From Bacillota bacterium (GTDB taxonomy: Bacteria; Bacillota_C; Negativicutes; JAEYSJ01), in NCBI GenBank assembly GCA_023434855.1, contig JAEYSJ010000007.1, positions 1-28,156 on the forward strand: a stretch of 28,156 bases of DNA, written 5' to 3'. The position numbers and the translations under genes are program-made. How positions within the stretch are numbered: the stretch's first letter is position 1; each line of letters opens with the position of its first letter. This document shows positions 16,198 to 24,634 of this stretch, piece after piece. Below the pieces are notes generated by a model, which was not told where the DNA came from, made no database searches, and saw nothing but the letters and a program-made list of their open reading frames with translations.

Positions 16198-17123
16198 AGG
16201 TATTAGTGACTGGTGCGACTGGGTTTGTAGGTTCTTGCCTGGTGCGTCGTTTAGTTAGCTTAGGTTACGATGTTCACATTTTTACACGTGAACAATCTAA
16301 TAAGTGGCGAATAACTGATATATTAAACTGTATGACTAAACACGAAGTTGATTTATGTAATTTTGAGAATGTAGCTAAGGCTGTAAAAGAAATAAGACCA
16401 CGTATTATTTATCATCTTGCCACCTATGGAGGATTCGCGTTTCAACAAGATACGCAAAATATTATGCAGTCTAATCTTATGGGGACAATAAATGTATTAC
16501 GAGCTTGTGAAACTGTCGGCTTTGATTACTTTGTGAATACAGGCAGTTCTTCTGAATATGGTTTAAAACAAGAACCGATGAAGGAATTAGATATCACGGC
16601 GCCAATAGGAGATTATGGAGTTTCTAAAGTAGCGACCACGCTTTTTTGTCAATCAGAAGCTATAAGAACAGGTTTACCAATCGTCACTTTGCGCCTTTTT
16701 TCGCCTTTCGGGAATTGGGATGATCCTCAAAGATTAATACCGTATGTGATAAAATCACTGTTACGAGGGGTAACACCAGAATTATCTACCCCTACTTCTG
16801 TTCGTGACTATATATATATTGAAGATGTATTAGATTTTTATCAAATGATTGTAAGTAAGCCTTCTTTAGGAGGGAATATCTTTAATGTGGGGAGTGGGGT
16901 TCAGCATTCTATTGGTGAAGTTGTTAATATGATTACTCAAACCATAGGAAATGGTGTTGAACCTATTTGGGGAGCAACAGAGCAAAAAAGACCTGAATCT
17001 TCACTATGGGTAGCGGATATTACAAAAGCAAATAGAGCAGGTTTGAAAATAAAATCGAATTTAAAAGAGGGACTTAGCAAAACAGTTTCATGGATGAAAG
17101 AAAATATTGATCTATATCCATAA
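16194..17123 (+). CDS. NAD(P)-dependent SDR, probable CDP-dideoxysugar reductase/epimerase
   Basis: Extended SDR of 309 aa: TGATGFVGSCLVRRL (Gly 7, 10, 13), IIYHLATYGGF, TGSSSEYGLKQEPM (catalytic Ser region), Y141-K145 (DYGVSK), then LRLFSPFG and RDYIYIEDVLDFY. The place directly after rfbH, with a four-base overlap, is where CDP-paratose synthase, CDP-abequose synthase or YerG-like reductases sit in other clusters. By context it should reduce a keto group: either C4 of CDP-4-keto-3,6-dideoxyglucose or the acetyl carbonyl made by the ThDP enzyme 17 bases downstream. The sequence cannot separate these options, nor exclude an epimerase. Confidence 0.85.
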   Translation: MKVLVTGATGFVGSCLVRRLVSLGYDVHIFTREQSNKWRITDILNCMTKHEVDLCNFENVAKAVKEIRPRIIYHLATYGGFAFQQDTQNIMQSNLMGTINVLRACETVGFDYFVNTGSSSEYGLKQEPMKELDITAPIGDYGVSKVATTLFCQSEAIRTGLPIVTLRLFSPFGNWDDPQRLIPYVIKSLLRGVTPELSTPTSVRDYIYIEDVLDFYQMIVSKPSLGGNIFNVGSGVQHSIGEVVNMITQTIGNGVEPIWGATEQKRPESSLWVADITKANRAGLKIKSNLKEGLSKTVSWMKENIDLYP

Positions 17124-17140
17124 AAACAGGATGTGTTGTA

Positions 17141-18916
17141 ATGAAACTATCAGATTACGTGATTGATTTTATTGTAAAACAAGGCGTTTCTCATGTCTTC
17201 GAATTTGTTGGGGGAGCAATTGTTCACTTGTTAGACTCTACCTATGATCGTAGTGATATTCAATGTGTATCAGTTCATCATGAACAGACTGGGGCTTTTG
17301 CAGCAGAGGCATATGCTCGTATTAATGGCAAGTTGGGGGTTGCTATGGCCACTAGCGGACCAGGAGCATTGAATATGCTTACAGGTATTGGCAGTTGTTA
17401 CTTTGATTCTGTACCTTGTTTATTTATTACCGGTCAAGTGAATACCTATGAATACAAATTTGATAGTCCTATTCGCCAGATTGGTTTTCAGGAAACGGAT
17501 ATTGTTTCCGTGGCTACGCCATTGACAAAATATGCGGAATTAGTCGTGGATTCAAAGAAAATTCGTTATCACCTTGAAAAAGCTGTATATATGGCGCAAA
17601 GTGGTAGACCAGGGCCAGTTCTTCTGGATATTCCCATGAATGTTCAACGTGCGCAGATTGACCCAGATATGCTAGAGAGCTTTTTTGATAGTGAAGAGTA
17701 TAAACAAATAGAAAAACGACAAGAAGTTATGGAAAAGATAGATGAATTTGTTAATATGATTGGTGAAGCCAAAAGGCCAGTCATTCTTGTTGGAGGTGGA
17801 GTTAGAACGGCTAATGCCACAGATGAACTGTTAGAGTTTGTTTCCCAAACAGGTTTTCCTGTGGTGACTTCCTTAATGGGTCTTGATGCGATACCTCATG
17901 ATAATAAAGCTTTTGTTGGTATGATTGGGGCGTATGGCAATCGTTATAGCAATCTTGCTTTGGCAAATTGTGACTTATTATTGGTCTTAGGCTCACGATT
18001 AGATACGAGACAGACGGGTACGAGACCTGACACCTTTGCCCGTGCCTCGAAAAAAATTCAAATAGATATTGATATGGTAGAGTTAAATTATAAAATTAAG
18101 ATGGATTTAGCCATTCATTATGATGTTAAAGAGTTTTTGGTTATAGCAAATAAGAAGATAAGAGAAGCCAAGATGCCAGACATTTCAAGTTGGTATGAAA
18201 GAATACAGCTTTATAAAGAAAAGTATCCTACTGCATCAAAACTTTTAAAAGATAACAATATTGAGCCAAATGCCTTTATTGAGTTGCTTTCTCGGTACAG
18301 CAAAGAGGGAGATATTATTTGTCTTGATGTAGGACAACATCAGATGTGGGCAGCCCAGTCCTTTAGACTCAAAAAAAATCAGAGAATGCTTAATTCTGGT
18401 GGTATGGGATCTATGGGATTTGCTCTTCCCGCTGCAATCGGCGCCGTTAAAGCATATCCAGAGGTTAATGGGATTGTCATTGCTGGTGATGGCGGAATTC
18501 AAATCAATATTCAAGAATTAGATTTGATTGCAACACACCAATTGCCGATAAAAATAGTGGTCTTAAATAATGGATGTCTGGGAATGGTTAGGCAGTTTCA
18601 GGACATATATTTTGAAGGAAGACGACAGTCAACAGTGCTAGGATATAGTTGCCCAAACTTGATAAAAATTGCGGAGGCTTATGGTATTGATTCTTATGAG
18701 ATTACCTCATTAGAATCGGCTGGAAAGACAATTGAACAAGCATTTAGTGATAATAGACCAGCATTTATCAATGTTAAATTAGAGCTTGCTACTGTCGTAA
18801 ATCCTAAACTTGTTGTAAATCGACCCATTGAAGATATGTATCCTCATTTAGATAGGGCAGAATTGGGGGAACTGATGGAAATTGATCTTGTGGAAGAAAT
18901 AGCTGTTCCAGGCTGA
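17141..18916 (+). CDS. ThDP-dependent acetolactate-synthase-like enzyme, YerE-like candidate
   Basis: ThDP enzyme of 591 aa with the acetohydroxyacid synthase layout. N-terminal Pyr domain: catalytic Glu E48 in VHHEQTGAFAAEAYAR, and ATSGPGALNMLTGI. Central FAD/nucleotide domain at about 195-345: ILVGGGVRTANA, VLGSRLDTRQTG. C-terminal PP domain: ThDP motif GDGG at 449-452 ending in NN at 476-477, and the tail INVKLE...VNPKLV. No regulatory subunit or other ilv gene is nearby. It follows rfbFGH and an SDR directly, as does YerE of Yersinia pseudotuberculosis, which adds a two-carbon unit from pyruvate to C4 of CDP-3,6-dideoxy-4-ketoglucose (established for YerE). That this protein does the same is inference from family plus context. 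The alternative is a true acetolactate synthase or an enzyme using another acceptor. Confidence 0.85.
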   Translation: MKLSDYVIDFIVKQGVSHVFEFVGGAIVHLLDSTYDRSDIQCVSVHHEQTGAFAAEAYARINGKLGVAMATSGPGALNMLTGIGSCYFDSVPCLFITGQVNTYEYKFDSPIRQIGFQETDIVSVATPLTKYAELVVDSKKIRYHLEKAVYMAQSGRPGPVLLDIPMNVQRAQIDPDMLESFFDSEEYKQIEKRQEVMEKIDEFVNMIGEAKRPVILVGGGVRTANATDELLEFVSQTGFPVVTSLMGLDAIPHDNKAFVGMIGAYGNRYSNLALANCDLLLVLGSRLDTRQTGTRPDTFARASKKIQIDIDMVELNYKIKMDLAIHYDVKEFLVIANKKIREAKMPDISSWYERIQLYKEKYPTASKLLKDNNIEPNAFIELLSRYSKEGDIICLDVGQHQMWAAQSFRLKKNQRMLNSGGMGSMGFALPAAIGAVKAYPEVNGIVIAGDGGIQINIQELDLIATHQLPIKIVVLNNGCLGMVRQFQDIYFEGRRQSTVLGYSCPNLIKIAEAYGIDSYEITSLESAGKTIEQAFSDNRPAFINVKLELATVVNPKLVVNRPIEDMYPHLDRAELGELMEIDLVEEIAVPG

Positions 18917-18969
18917 GCCCTAGAGAATTATTTAATGAAAAATTATGTCTATTAAAAACAATAAAATAG

Positions 18970-19107
18970 GTTTCTAATAATGAAACTATGTTGGATTTTG
19001 GACAAACTCCTTATCGAAGTGATGAAGCTATGGATTCAAAGGCAGATATATCTGAATTAGCAAGGTTAAATTGGAAATTTAGAAGGGATAAATATTATCG
19101 CATATAA
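18970..19107 (+). pseudogene. remnant of the 3' end of an NAD-dependent epimerase/dehydratase gene
   Basis: A short frame read from 18970 (after a stop at 18967-18969) to TAA 19107 encodes MLDFGQTPYRSDEAMDSKAD followed by ISELARLNWK. This fits the conserved C-terminal piece of sugar-nucleotide SDRs (pattern (I/L)xFGxxPYRxxExMxxxADISxLxxLxW), just before the final helix. No Rossmann part or start with a ribosome binding site is present, and the fragment ends early (FRRDKYYRI). Its sequence differs from the SDR at 16194, so it is a trace of another enzyme, probably lost by recombination. It may be untranslated. Confidence 0.6.
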
Positions 19108-19131
19108 CAAAAGTAGAGAATGAGGGTTAAA

Positions 19132-20106
19132 ATGAACAATATAAAACTGACGATTGCTATACCCACTTATAATGGAGCAAGTAATATATGCGAAACGCTG
19201 GATAGTATATTAGTTCAAATGCAGGCCGGTGTCGATATTATAATATCTGATAATGCATCAACAGAAAATACAAGCGAGATCATAAAAGAATACCAGTCAA
19301 GATATCCATATATTAAATATTATTGCAATGATGAGAATCTTGGGGCGGATTCTAATTTTAATTTGGCAGTGCGGCGATCAGAGGGTGAATTTGTTTGGTT
19401 ATTTAGTGATGATGATATTATGATGCCTGGTGCTATAAAAAAAGTAATGTCAATTTTGAATGAACATCAAAATTTAGTAGCGATATATGTGAACTATTCA
19501 GTATATAGTATTGATTTAGCTACTTGTATACAAGAGTATGGTATAGAAATTGAAAAAGATAAATTATGTTCTAATGGAAATCAATTTCTTGATACGGTGA
19601 TGCAGGGGCCTGGTTTCTTATCTGCAGATGTTGTAAATCGAGCTATCTGGATGGATACGGATATTACCCCTTATGTGGGGACAAATTGGATTCAATTTGG
19701 AACTGTATTGAATATGGTCGAAAACCGACTGTCATATTGTGTTGCCAAGCCATACATAAAATTAAGAATTGGGGCCATTAGATGGGCTGGCAATGGTCAG
19801 TTCTTTTTAAATATGTTGAATTTTATTAAAATACTGCAGGATTTACAAAAATCACATTATAAACCTGCAGTTGTAAATAAAACAATTAATATAGTTATGC
19901 AAAGTTGGAGTCTTACTATTAGTTCTGCCAAAAGAGATGGATTGGATGTGAATATAAGTCTTATTAAGAGGATGGTTGAGATGTTTGGCGGAACCCTCTC
20001 ATTATGGCTATGGTATTTGCCAATGCTGTTAGTACCTAATTTTACCTATCGTTTAGTTTATGGAAAACATCTTAAACCTATATTCAAGAAGCTGGTTGGA
20101 AGATAA
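19132..20106 (+). CDS. glycosyltransferase family 2, abequosyltransferase-like
   Basis: Inverting GT-A glycosyltransferase of 324 aa that should add one sugar of the repeat unit at the cytoplasmic face. Visible: LTIAIPTYNGASNICETLDSIL, IIISDNASTENTSEII, NLGADSNFNLAV, and the metal-binding EFVWLFSDDDIMMPGA with an Asp run. The C-terminal part has hydrophobic stretches (LSLWLWYLPMLLVP). This SDNAS...ENLG...LFSDDD pattern is seen in proteins often annotated as abequosyltransferase RfbV-like, which fits a neighbouring CDP-dideoxysugar pathway; the donor is inference. I choose ATG 19132 because GAGGG (19122-19126) precedes it. ATG 19120 is in frame but has poor spacing from its own site. Base composition turns clearly more A+T-rich from here. 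Confidence 0.88.
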   Translation: MNNIKLTIAIPTYNGASNICETLDSILVQMQAGVDIIISDNASTENTSEIIKEYQSRYPYIKYYCNDENLGADSNFNLAVRRSEGEFVWLFSDDDIMMPGAIKKVMSILNEHQNLVAIYVNYSVYSIDLATCIQEYGIEIEKDKLCSNGNQFLDTVMQGPGFLSADVVNRAIWMDTDITPYVGTNWIQFGTVLNMVENRLSYCVAKPYIKLRIGAIRWAGNGQFFLNMLNFIKILQDLQKSHYKPAVVNKTINIVMQSWSLTISSAKRDGLDVNISLIKRMVEMFGGTLSLWLWYLPMLLVPNFTYRLVYGKHLKPIFKKLVGR

Positions 20107-20189
20107 ATGACCATTACGCGTTATAATGCTGAGAGGCGGACGGGGACGAATTTTTATTCATATGAAATGTTTCTTATTGAGGATTATTT

Positions 20190-21737
20190 ATGATTAGTAG
20201 TAGGATGCTTCATTTTTTGCTTGGGATGGGTTCTACACATTTAAGTGCGATAGCTATGGTAGTTGTTAATATGATATCCATTCCTATCGGCTTGCAGTAT
20301 TTTGGCATAGAAAAGTATGGCGCATTGTCTATTGTAACTACATTATTAGCCTATTTATCACTATCAAATCTTGGTATTCCAACAGCAGCAAGTATTCTGG
20401 CCTCTAAAAGCCAAGATAAAGTTGAGGTTTTTGTAATTATAATAAAGGCTTTCGTTATGACTTTATTAATATGCTTATTGGCGGTTATCAGTATTTTGAT
20501 ATTTATTAATGATTCATGGTGGATGATCTTGCTAGGTAAGATTCCTTTAAATATTTACAAGGAAGTCCAGGATGCATCGGTCATAGCAACGCTATTATTT
20601 TTATTAAATATTCCATGGACAACTTTTATGGCAGGATTCATCGCAGATGGTAAAATCTACATAGAAAGATTATATGCAGCAATTTCTAGTAGTCTATCTC
20701 TATTAGCATTACTACTATGTATAAACATAGAAGGTAATCTTGTCACATATTTGGGTATCAGAGGTATCATGATTATTCTACTTAGCATTATCAGTGGCAT
20801 ACATCTGATATTATCTACGCAAGATGTGAAGAATATTTTATTAGATAGCACAAAAAGAATTTTCAAACCATCCATTCATCGGGAAATTAGTTTCTATTCT
20901 CTTTTTTCAAATGGATATCGGATTTTTTTTCTAAGTTTATCTTCTATGGTTGTTCTAAATACCGATAATCTTGTTATAAGTAATTTTATTGGTATGGAAG
21001 CCGTAGCAAGTTATTCGATTACTTTTAAACTGATAAGTACAAGTTATATTATAGTTACAGCTCTGAATGCTGCACTTGGTCCTATGTATGGAAATGCATA
21101 TGCAGGTGGTGATACTGAATGGATACAAGGAACCTATAATAAGATTGCAACAGTTAATTCAATTTTGGGTGGGATGATTTGGATTGGTGCCATTGGATTC
21201 GCGGAAGAACTTATTAAATTATGGGTTGGGTCAGCAGGTTATGCTGGACTACTTGTGGTATTTGCATTAGGGGGATATGGTTATTCACTTTCCTTATGTC
21301 ATGTCCATGCTTCATTATTGTCAAATATTAGTATTGATAACAGAAATGTTTTGATAGGGTGGTCTGAAGCGGGCGTTAATTTTATCCTTTCAATCATAAT
21401 GGTGATTGCATGGGGTTCGGGTGGAGTTGCATTGGGAACATTTTTGGCGGCTATTGCAACTGTATTTTGGATGATGCCTAGAGAAATTAATAGAAGAACA
21501 CATGGCAAGATAATATTTGACTTTAAGCCAATATTACGACATTTTAAGAAAGTAATAGCTCCTTTACTACTAGTTTCTTTGTTTGTCGAATATGCAGTTG
21601 AACAGAAAATTTTCAAATTATTATTAGACATAATTATTTTATTAGCCTACACAATTATTTCTTATAGAATGCTACCGAACGAGATAAAAGCTACTAGTAT
21701 TAAGGTATTGAATAAGCTTATAAATACTCAACGGTGA
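20190..21737 (+). CDS. wzx: O-antigen flippase, Wzx type
   Basis: Polytopic inner-membrane protein of 515 aa in the MATE/MOP polysaccharide exporter group, which flips undecaprenyl-linked repeat units to the periplasm. Numerous hydrophobic helices, about twelve to fourteen, run through its length. The N-terminal region (LQYFGIEKYGALSIVTTLLAYLSL...NLGIPTAAS) is the typical Wzx/RfbX opening (Y.LG...YG.....), and VLNTDNLVISNFIGMEAVASYSITFKL is its characteristic central motif. GAGGA (20179-20183) precedes ATG 20190. It lies between glycosyltransferases. The presence of Wzx predicts a Wzy-dependent pathway, but no wzy gene is recognised in the window. Confidence 0.92.
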   Translation: MISSRMLHFLLGMGSTHLSAIAMVVVNMISIPIGLQYFGIEKYGALSIVTTLLAYLSLSNLGIPTAASILASKSQDKVEVFVIIIKAFVMTLLICLLAVISILIFINDSWWMILLGKIPLNIYKEVQDASVIATLLFLLNIPWTTFMAGFIADGKIYIERLYAAISSSLSLLALLLCINIEGNLVTYLGIRGIMIILLSIISGIHLILSTQDVKNILLDSTKRIFKPSIHREISFYSLFSNGYRIFFLSLSSMVVLNTDNLVISNFIGMEAVASYSITFKLISTSYIIVTALNAALGPMYGNAYAGGDTEWIQGTYNKIATVNSILGGMIWIGAIGFAEELIKLWVGSAGYAGLLVVFALGGYGYSLSLCHVHASLLSNISIDNRNVLIGWSEAGVNFILSIIMVIAWGSGGVALGTFLAAIATVFWMMPREINRRTHGKIIFDFKPILRHFKKVIAPLLLVSLFVEYAVEQKIFKLLLDIIILLAYTIISYRMLPNEIKATSIKVLNKLINTQR

Positions 21738-21873
21738 ATAAAGTAAAAGTTAAAAATTTATAGGAATATATAACTATTGTATATTACCGTTTTTAAATCG
21801 TATAGCCGGTATAGTTTAAGCTAGTTATGATGAGCATAATATAAGTAAGTTTTTGTATGAAAGGTGATTAGTA

Positions 21874-22710
21874 ATGGAGAAAATTACTTTTGTCGTTTTT
21901 ACTTATAATGAGGAACGGCGGATTGAATATGTATTAAGATGTTTTCAAAAGTATGGCAAGATACTTGTTATGGATAATTACAGCACCGACAATACTGCTC
22001 AAATAGCTAGACAATATGGTGCTGAAGTTTGTTTGCATAAGCATAATGGCTGGGTTGAAGAAGAGCAGGTTGCCAATAATGTGTTAAGTCAGATAACAAC
22101 ACCCTGGGTATATTGGGGCTATTGTGATGAGGTATTACCGCGGCAACTCCTTGATAAATTGGCTAAAGTAAGTCAGCAGGAGCAATATAAATTAGTAGTT
22201 ATCCCCAAGCGCAACTTGACGTATGGCATGGAAGATTTTGTGATGTTAAAAAAAGATACCAATCCACGTTTTTTTAGAAAAGGCTATGTTTCATTCAAAG
22301 ACAATGTAATTCACAAAATAGGAGAATTCTTGGGGAAAGAGGATGAAATATTATATCTTAAGAGGAAAAAAGAATACTCAATCATACACTGTAGTACTTA
22401 CACCGTTGAAAAGTATATTAATAATTTAAATAATTATTCAACTATTGAAGCTAACATAAAGATTAAAAATGGCAATTTTAAATTTAAAGATTTAATCCTA
22501 ATTCCTTTATGTAATTTTCTTAATACATATATTCGTGAAGGAAACTGGAAGTTTGGATACGCTGGTATTATAATGTGCTTACAGCTTGCAATTTACCAAA
22601 TACTTGTATATTGCAAGCTGTGGGAATTAGAAAATGATGTAACAATTACCACTATTGAGAATAGGTATGATTTTATTAAAGAGAAAATTTTGGCTGAAAT
22701 AGAAAAGTAA
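21874..22710 (+). CDS. glycosyltransferase family 2, WaaE/KdtX-like
   Basis: GT2 enzyme of 278 aa. N-terminal FVVFTYNEERRIEYVLRCF, then ILVMDNYSTDNTAQIARQYGAEV and LHKHNGWVEEEQVANNVL, which match the layout of the WaaE/KdtX beta-1,4-glucosyltransferase group (TFNEE.NI...VDS.STD.T...A...GA.V). The usual DxD-like metal site (LDADE) reads YCDEVLP here. The C-terminal half has a TYTVEKYINNLNNYSTIEA segment and a hydrophobic stretch (GYAGIIMCLQLAIYQILVY) that may attach it to the membrane. ATG 21874 has AAAGGTG upstream. Its place between wzx and an acyltransferase suggests O-unit assembly rather than core synthesis. The donor sugar is unknown. Confidence 0.88.
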   Translation: MEKITFVVFTYNEERRIEYVLRCFQKYGKILVMDNYSTDNTAQIARQYGAEVCLHKHNGWVEEEQVANNVLSQITTPWVYWGYCDEVLPRQLLDKLAKVSQQEQYKLVVIPKRNLTYGMEDFVMLKKDTNPRFFRKGYVSFKDNVIHKIGEFLGKEDEILYLKRKKEYSIIHCSTYTVEKYINNLNNYSTIEANIKIKNGNFKFKDLILIPLCNFLNTYIREGNWKFGYAGIIMCLQLAIYQILVYCKLWELENDVTITTIENRYDFIKEKILAEIEK

Positions 22711-22901
22711 CTCAGTGCAGCTCTCTCGACTATTAGATTTTTGGGATCATGCATTATTCAAAATAATTTACTCATTTGATATGCCTCTATTTATTTTTTT
22801 TAGTGGTGAGCTGTAACCCTCTATGAGCATCATCGTATGTTGTGCCTAATTATATCCAAATATTTAGGAAAAGCTTAACATTGAGGAGACTATTATTATA
22901 A

Positions 22902-23510
22902 ATGAAGCTTTATCAATTAGTTAATAAATTTATTTTCTTTTGGAATTATTTTAAAACACAGATATATTATCAATTTCTTTTTAAAGAGATACGAGCTAAA
23001 TCTGTTTTGTTCACTCCAATGAGACTTATGAATCCTAGTAGCATTTCAATTGGCAATAAAACTATTATTGAGAAAGAAGCAACACTATATTCAATAGATC
23101 AGTTTGCTAATAAACGATATAATGGGAAAATATTCATAGGAAATAAGGTATATATCAATCATCATTTTAATGTTACTTGCGCGAATTGCGTTGATATAAA
23201 AGACGATGTGCTAATCGCATATAATGTGAGCATCTTTGATTTTGATCATGATTATGAAGATATCAATAGTAATATTAATAAAACTGACTTGATTGTAAAG
23301 GGACCAATCATAATTGGTGAAAAAAGCTGGATAGGCATGAATGTAGCTATATTAGGTAAAGTAACAATTGGTAAACATTGTATAATTGGAGCGAATAGTG
23401 TAGTAATAAAGGATATTCCTGACTATAGTATTGCTGTTGGCAATCCAGCGAGAGTTATTAAGAGATTTAATCTGGAAACAGGCAAATGGGAAAAGGTGGC
23501 TGAATTATGA
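22902..23510 (+). CDS. hexapeptide-repeat acyltransferase (left-handed beta-helix)
   Basis: Protein of 202 aa of the WbbJ/maltose-acetyltransferase type that should acetylate a sugar of the surface polysaccharide from acetyl-CoA. The middle and C-terminal parts contain hexapeptide repeats with Ile/Val-Gly every six residues (KIFIGNKVYINHHFNVTC..., VDIKDDVLIAYNVSIFDFDHDYED, WIGMNVAILGKVTIGKHCIIGANSVV, DYSIAVGNPARVIKRF). The His in FDFDHDYED is at the usual catalytic position. GAGGAG (22883-22888) lies 13 bases before ATG 22902, a long gap. The end overlaps the next gene by four bases (ATGA). The acceptor sugar is unknown. The 190 bases upstream hold no gene I can see. Confidence 0.9.
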   Translation: MKLYQLVNKFIFFWNYFKTQIYYQFLFKEIRAKSVLFTPMRLMNPSSISIGNKTIIEKEATLYSIDQFANKRYNGKIFIGNKVYINHHFNVTCANCVDIKDDVLIAYNVSIFDFDHDYEDINSNINKTDLIVKGPIIIGEKSWIGMNVAILGKVTIGKHCIIGANSVVIKDIPDYSIAVGNPARVIKRFNLETGKWEKVAEL

Positions 23511-24634
23511 ATGTCTTAGTTACGGGTGGAGCAGGATTCATCGGTACGAATCTAGTTAGAAAGTTATTAAAAGAAAATTGTAATGTTACAATATTAGATA
23601 ATTTCAGCAAGCAGATTCACGGAGATAACGTAGAGTTAGCTACAGATATAAAGGAAAAAGTTAAATTGATTATTGGTAGCGTGACAGATAAAGAACTTTT
23701 TCATAAAGCATTGGTTGGGCAAGAGGTGGTTGTTCACTTAGCTGCCGAAACAGGAACGGGTCAGTCTATGTACGAAGTTGAGAAATATGAAGAAGTCAAT
23801 ATAAAAGGTACAGCTATCTTGTTGGATTTTATCGTTAATAAAGAAAGCAGTGTAAAAAAAATAGTAGTAGCATCATCGCGGGCTATCTATGGTGAAGGTA
23901 AATATCAGTGTGAACAGCATGGCATTGTTTATCCTAATAGGCGTATAACAGACGATATGACGAAGGGACGTTTTGAACCTTTATGCCCAATTTGTGGACA
24001 AGATTGTAAGGTGTTACTTACCGATGAGGATTCAGCTATCAATCCTTCATCTTTTTACGGTCTTACGAAGCAAATGCAAGAGCAGATGGTGTTACTATTT
24101 GCAAAAACAATTGGTATTTCGGCATTTTCCCTACGCTATCAGAATGTTTATGGACCAGGGCAATCGCTTAAGAATCCGTACACAGGAATTTTAGCTATTT
24201 TTTCGAATCAAGCTAGAGTCAATCAGCCTATCTATATTTTTGAAGATGGGCAGGAAAGTCGTGATTTTGTTTATATAGAAGATGTCGTTGATGCAACATG
24301 GCGTTGTATTTCGCCTGAAGTGACAGGAGTAGAAGCCTTAAACGTTGGTAGTGATGAAAAAACAACTGTGGAAGAAGTAGTAGCAGAAATTATAAAATAT
24401 TTTCAAAGTAAATCAAGTGTTACAGTAACTGGTGCTTTTCGTGAAGGAGATATCCGTCATAATATTGCTGATCTTACTAAAATCAAGGAAAAGATCGGCT
24501 ATTACCCACAATGGAAGTTTGCGGATGGCATACGAGAATTTTTGAGTTGGGCTGAATCTCAAAAAGTAGATACCGACTCAAAATATGAAAAGTCACTTTC
24601 CGAAATGAGACTAAGGGGACTTATGCATGGGTAG
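23507..24634 (+). CDS. NAD-dependent sugar epimerase with Cys-rich insert, dTDP-L-rhamnose 4-epimerase-like
   Basis: Extended SDR of 375 aa: [16 protein letters not shown] (Gly 7, 10, 13), VVHLAAETGTGQSM, VASSRAIYGEG, Y184-K188 (YGLTK), RYQNVYGPGQSL, SRDFVYIEDVVDAT. Between strand and catalytic Tyr it has an insert with C135-x2-H138 and C160-x2-C163 (plus C167), looking like a small zinc ribbon. From memory this insert with YGEG..C..HG and PLCPxCG is typical of the group containing WbiB of Burkholderia thailandensis, which interconverts dTDP-L-rhamnose and dTDP-6-deoxy-L-talose. That function fits rmlABC in this cluster, but it is inference; UDP-glucose 4-epimerase-like activity is possible. 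AAAAGGTGG (23491-23499) precedes the start. Confidence 0.88.
   Translation: MNVLVTGGAGFIGTNLVRKLLKENCNVTILDNFSKQIHGDNVELATDIKEKVKLIIGSVTDKELFHKALVGQEVVVHLAAETGTGQSMYEVEKYEEVNIKGTAILLDFIVNKESSVKKIVVASSRAIYGEGKYQCEQHGIVYPNRRITDDMTKGRFEPLCPICGQDCKVLLTDEDSAINPSSFYGLTKQMQEQMVLLFAKTIGISAFSLRYQNVYGPGQSLKNPYTGILAIFSNQARVNQPIYIFEDGQESRDFVYIEDVVDATWRCISPEVTGVEALNVGSDEKTTVEEVVAEIIKYFQSKSSVTVTGAFREGDIRHNIADLTKIKEKIGYYPQWKFADGIREFLSWAESQKVDTDSKYEKSLSEMRLRGLMHG

Noticed and set aside
17141..18916. Plain acetolactate synthase for branched amino acid synthesis
   Set aside because: No regulatory subunit or other ilv/leu gene is near, and the gene is embedded between sugar-nucleotide and glycosyltransferase genes. 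The alternative is kept in the annotation but is less likely.
20122..20127. TATAAT between the first GT2 gene and wzx, as a promoter
   Set aside because: The nearest -35-like box, TTGGAA at 20096, is 20 bases away, too far; no other support.
21299..21631. 110-codon minus-strand frame in wzx
   Set aside because: Shadow frame of a membrane protein gene, without a ribosome binding site.
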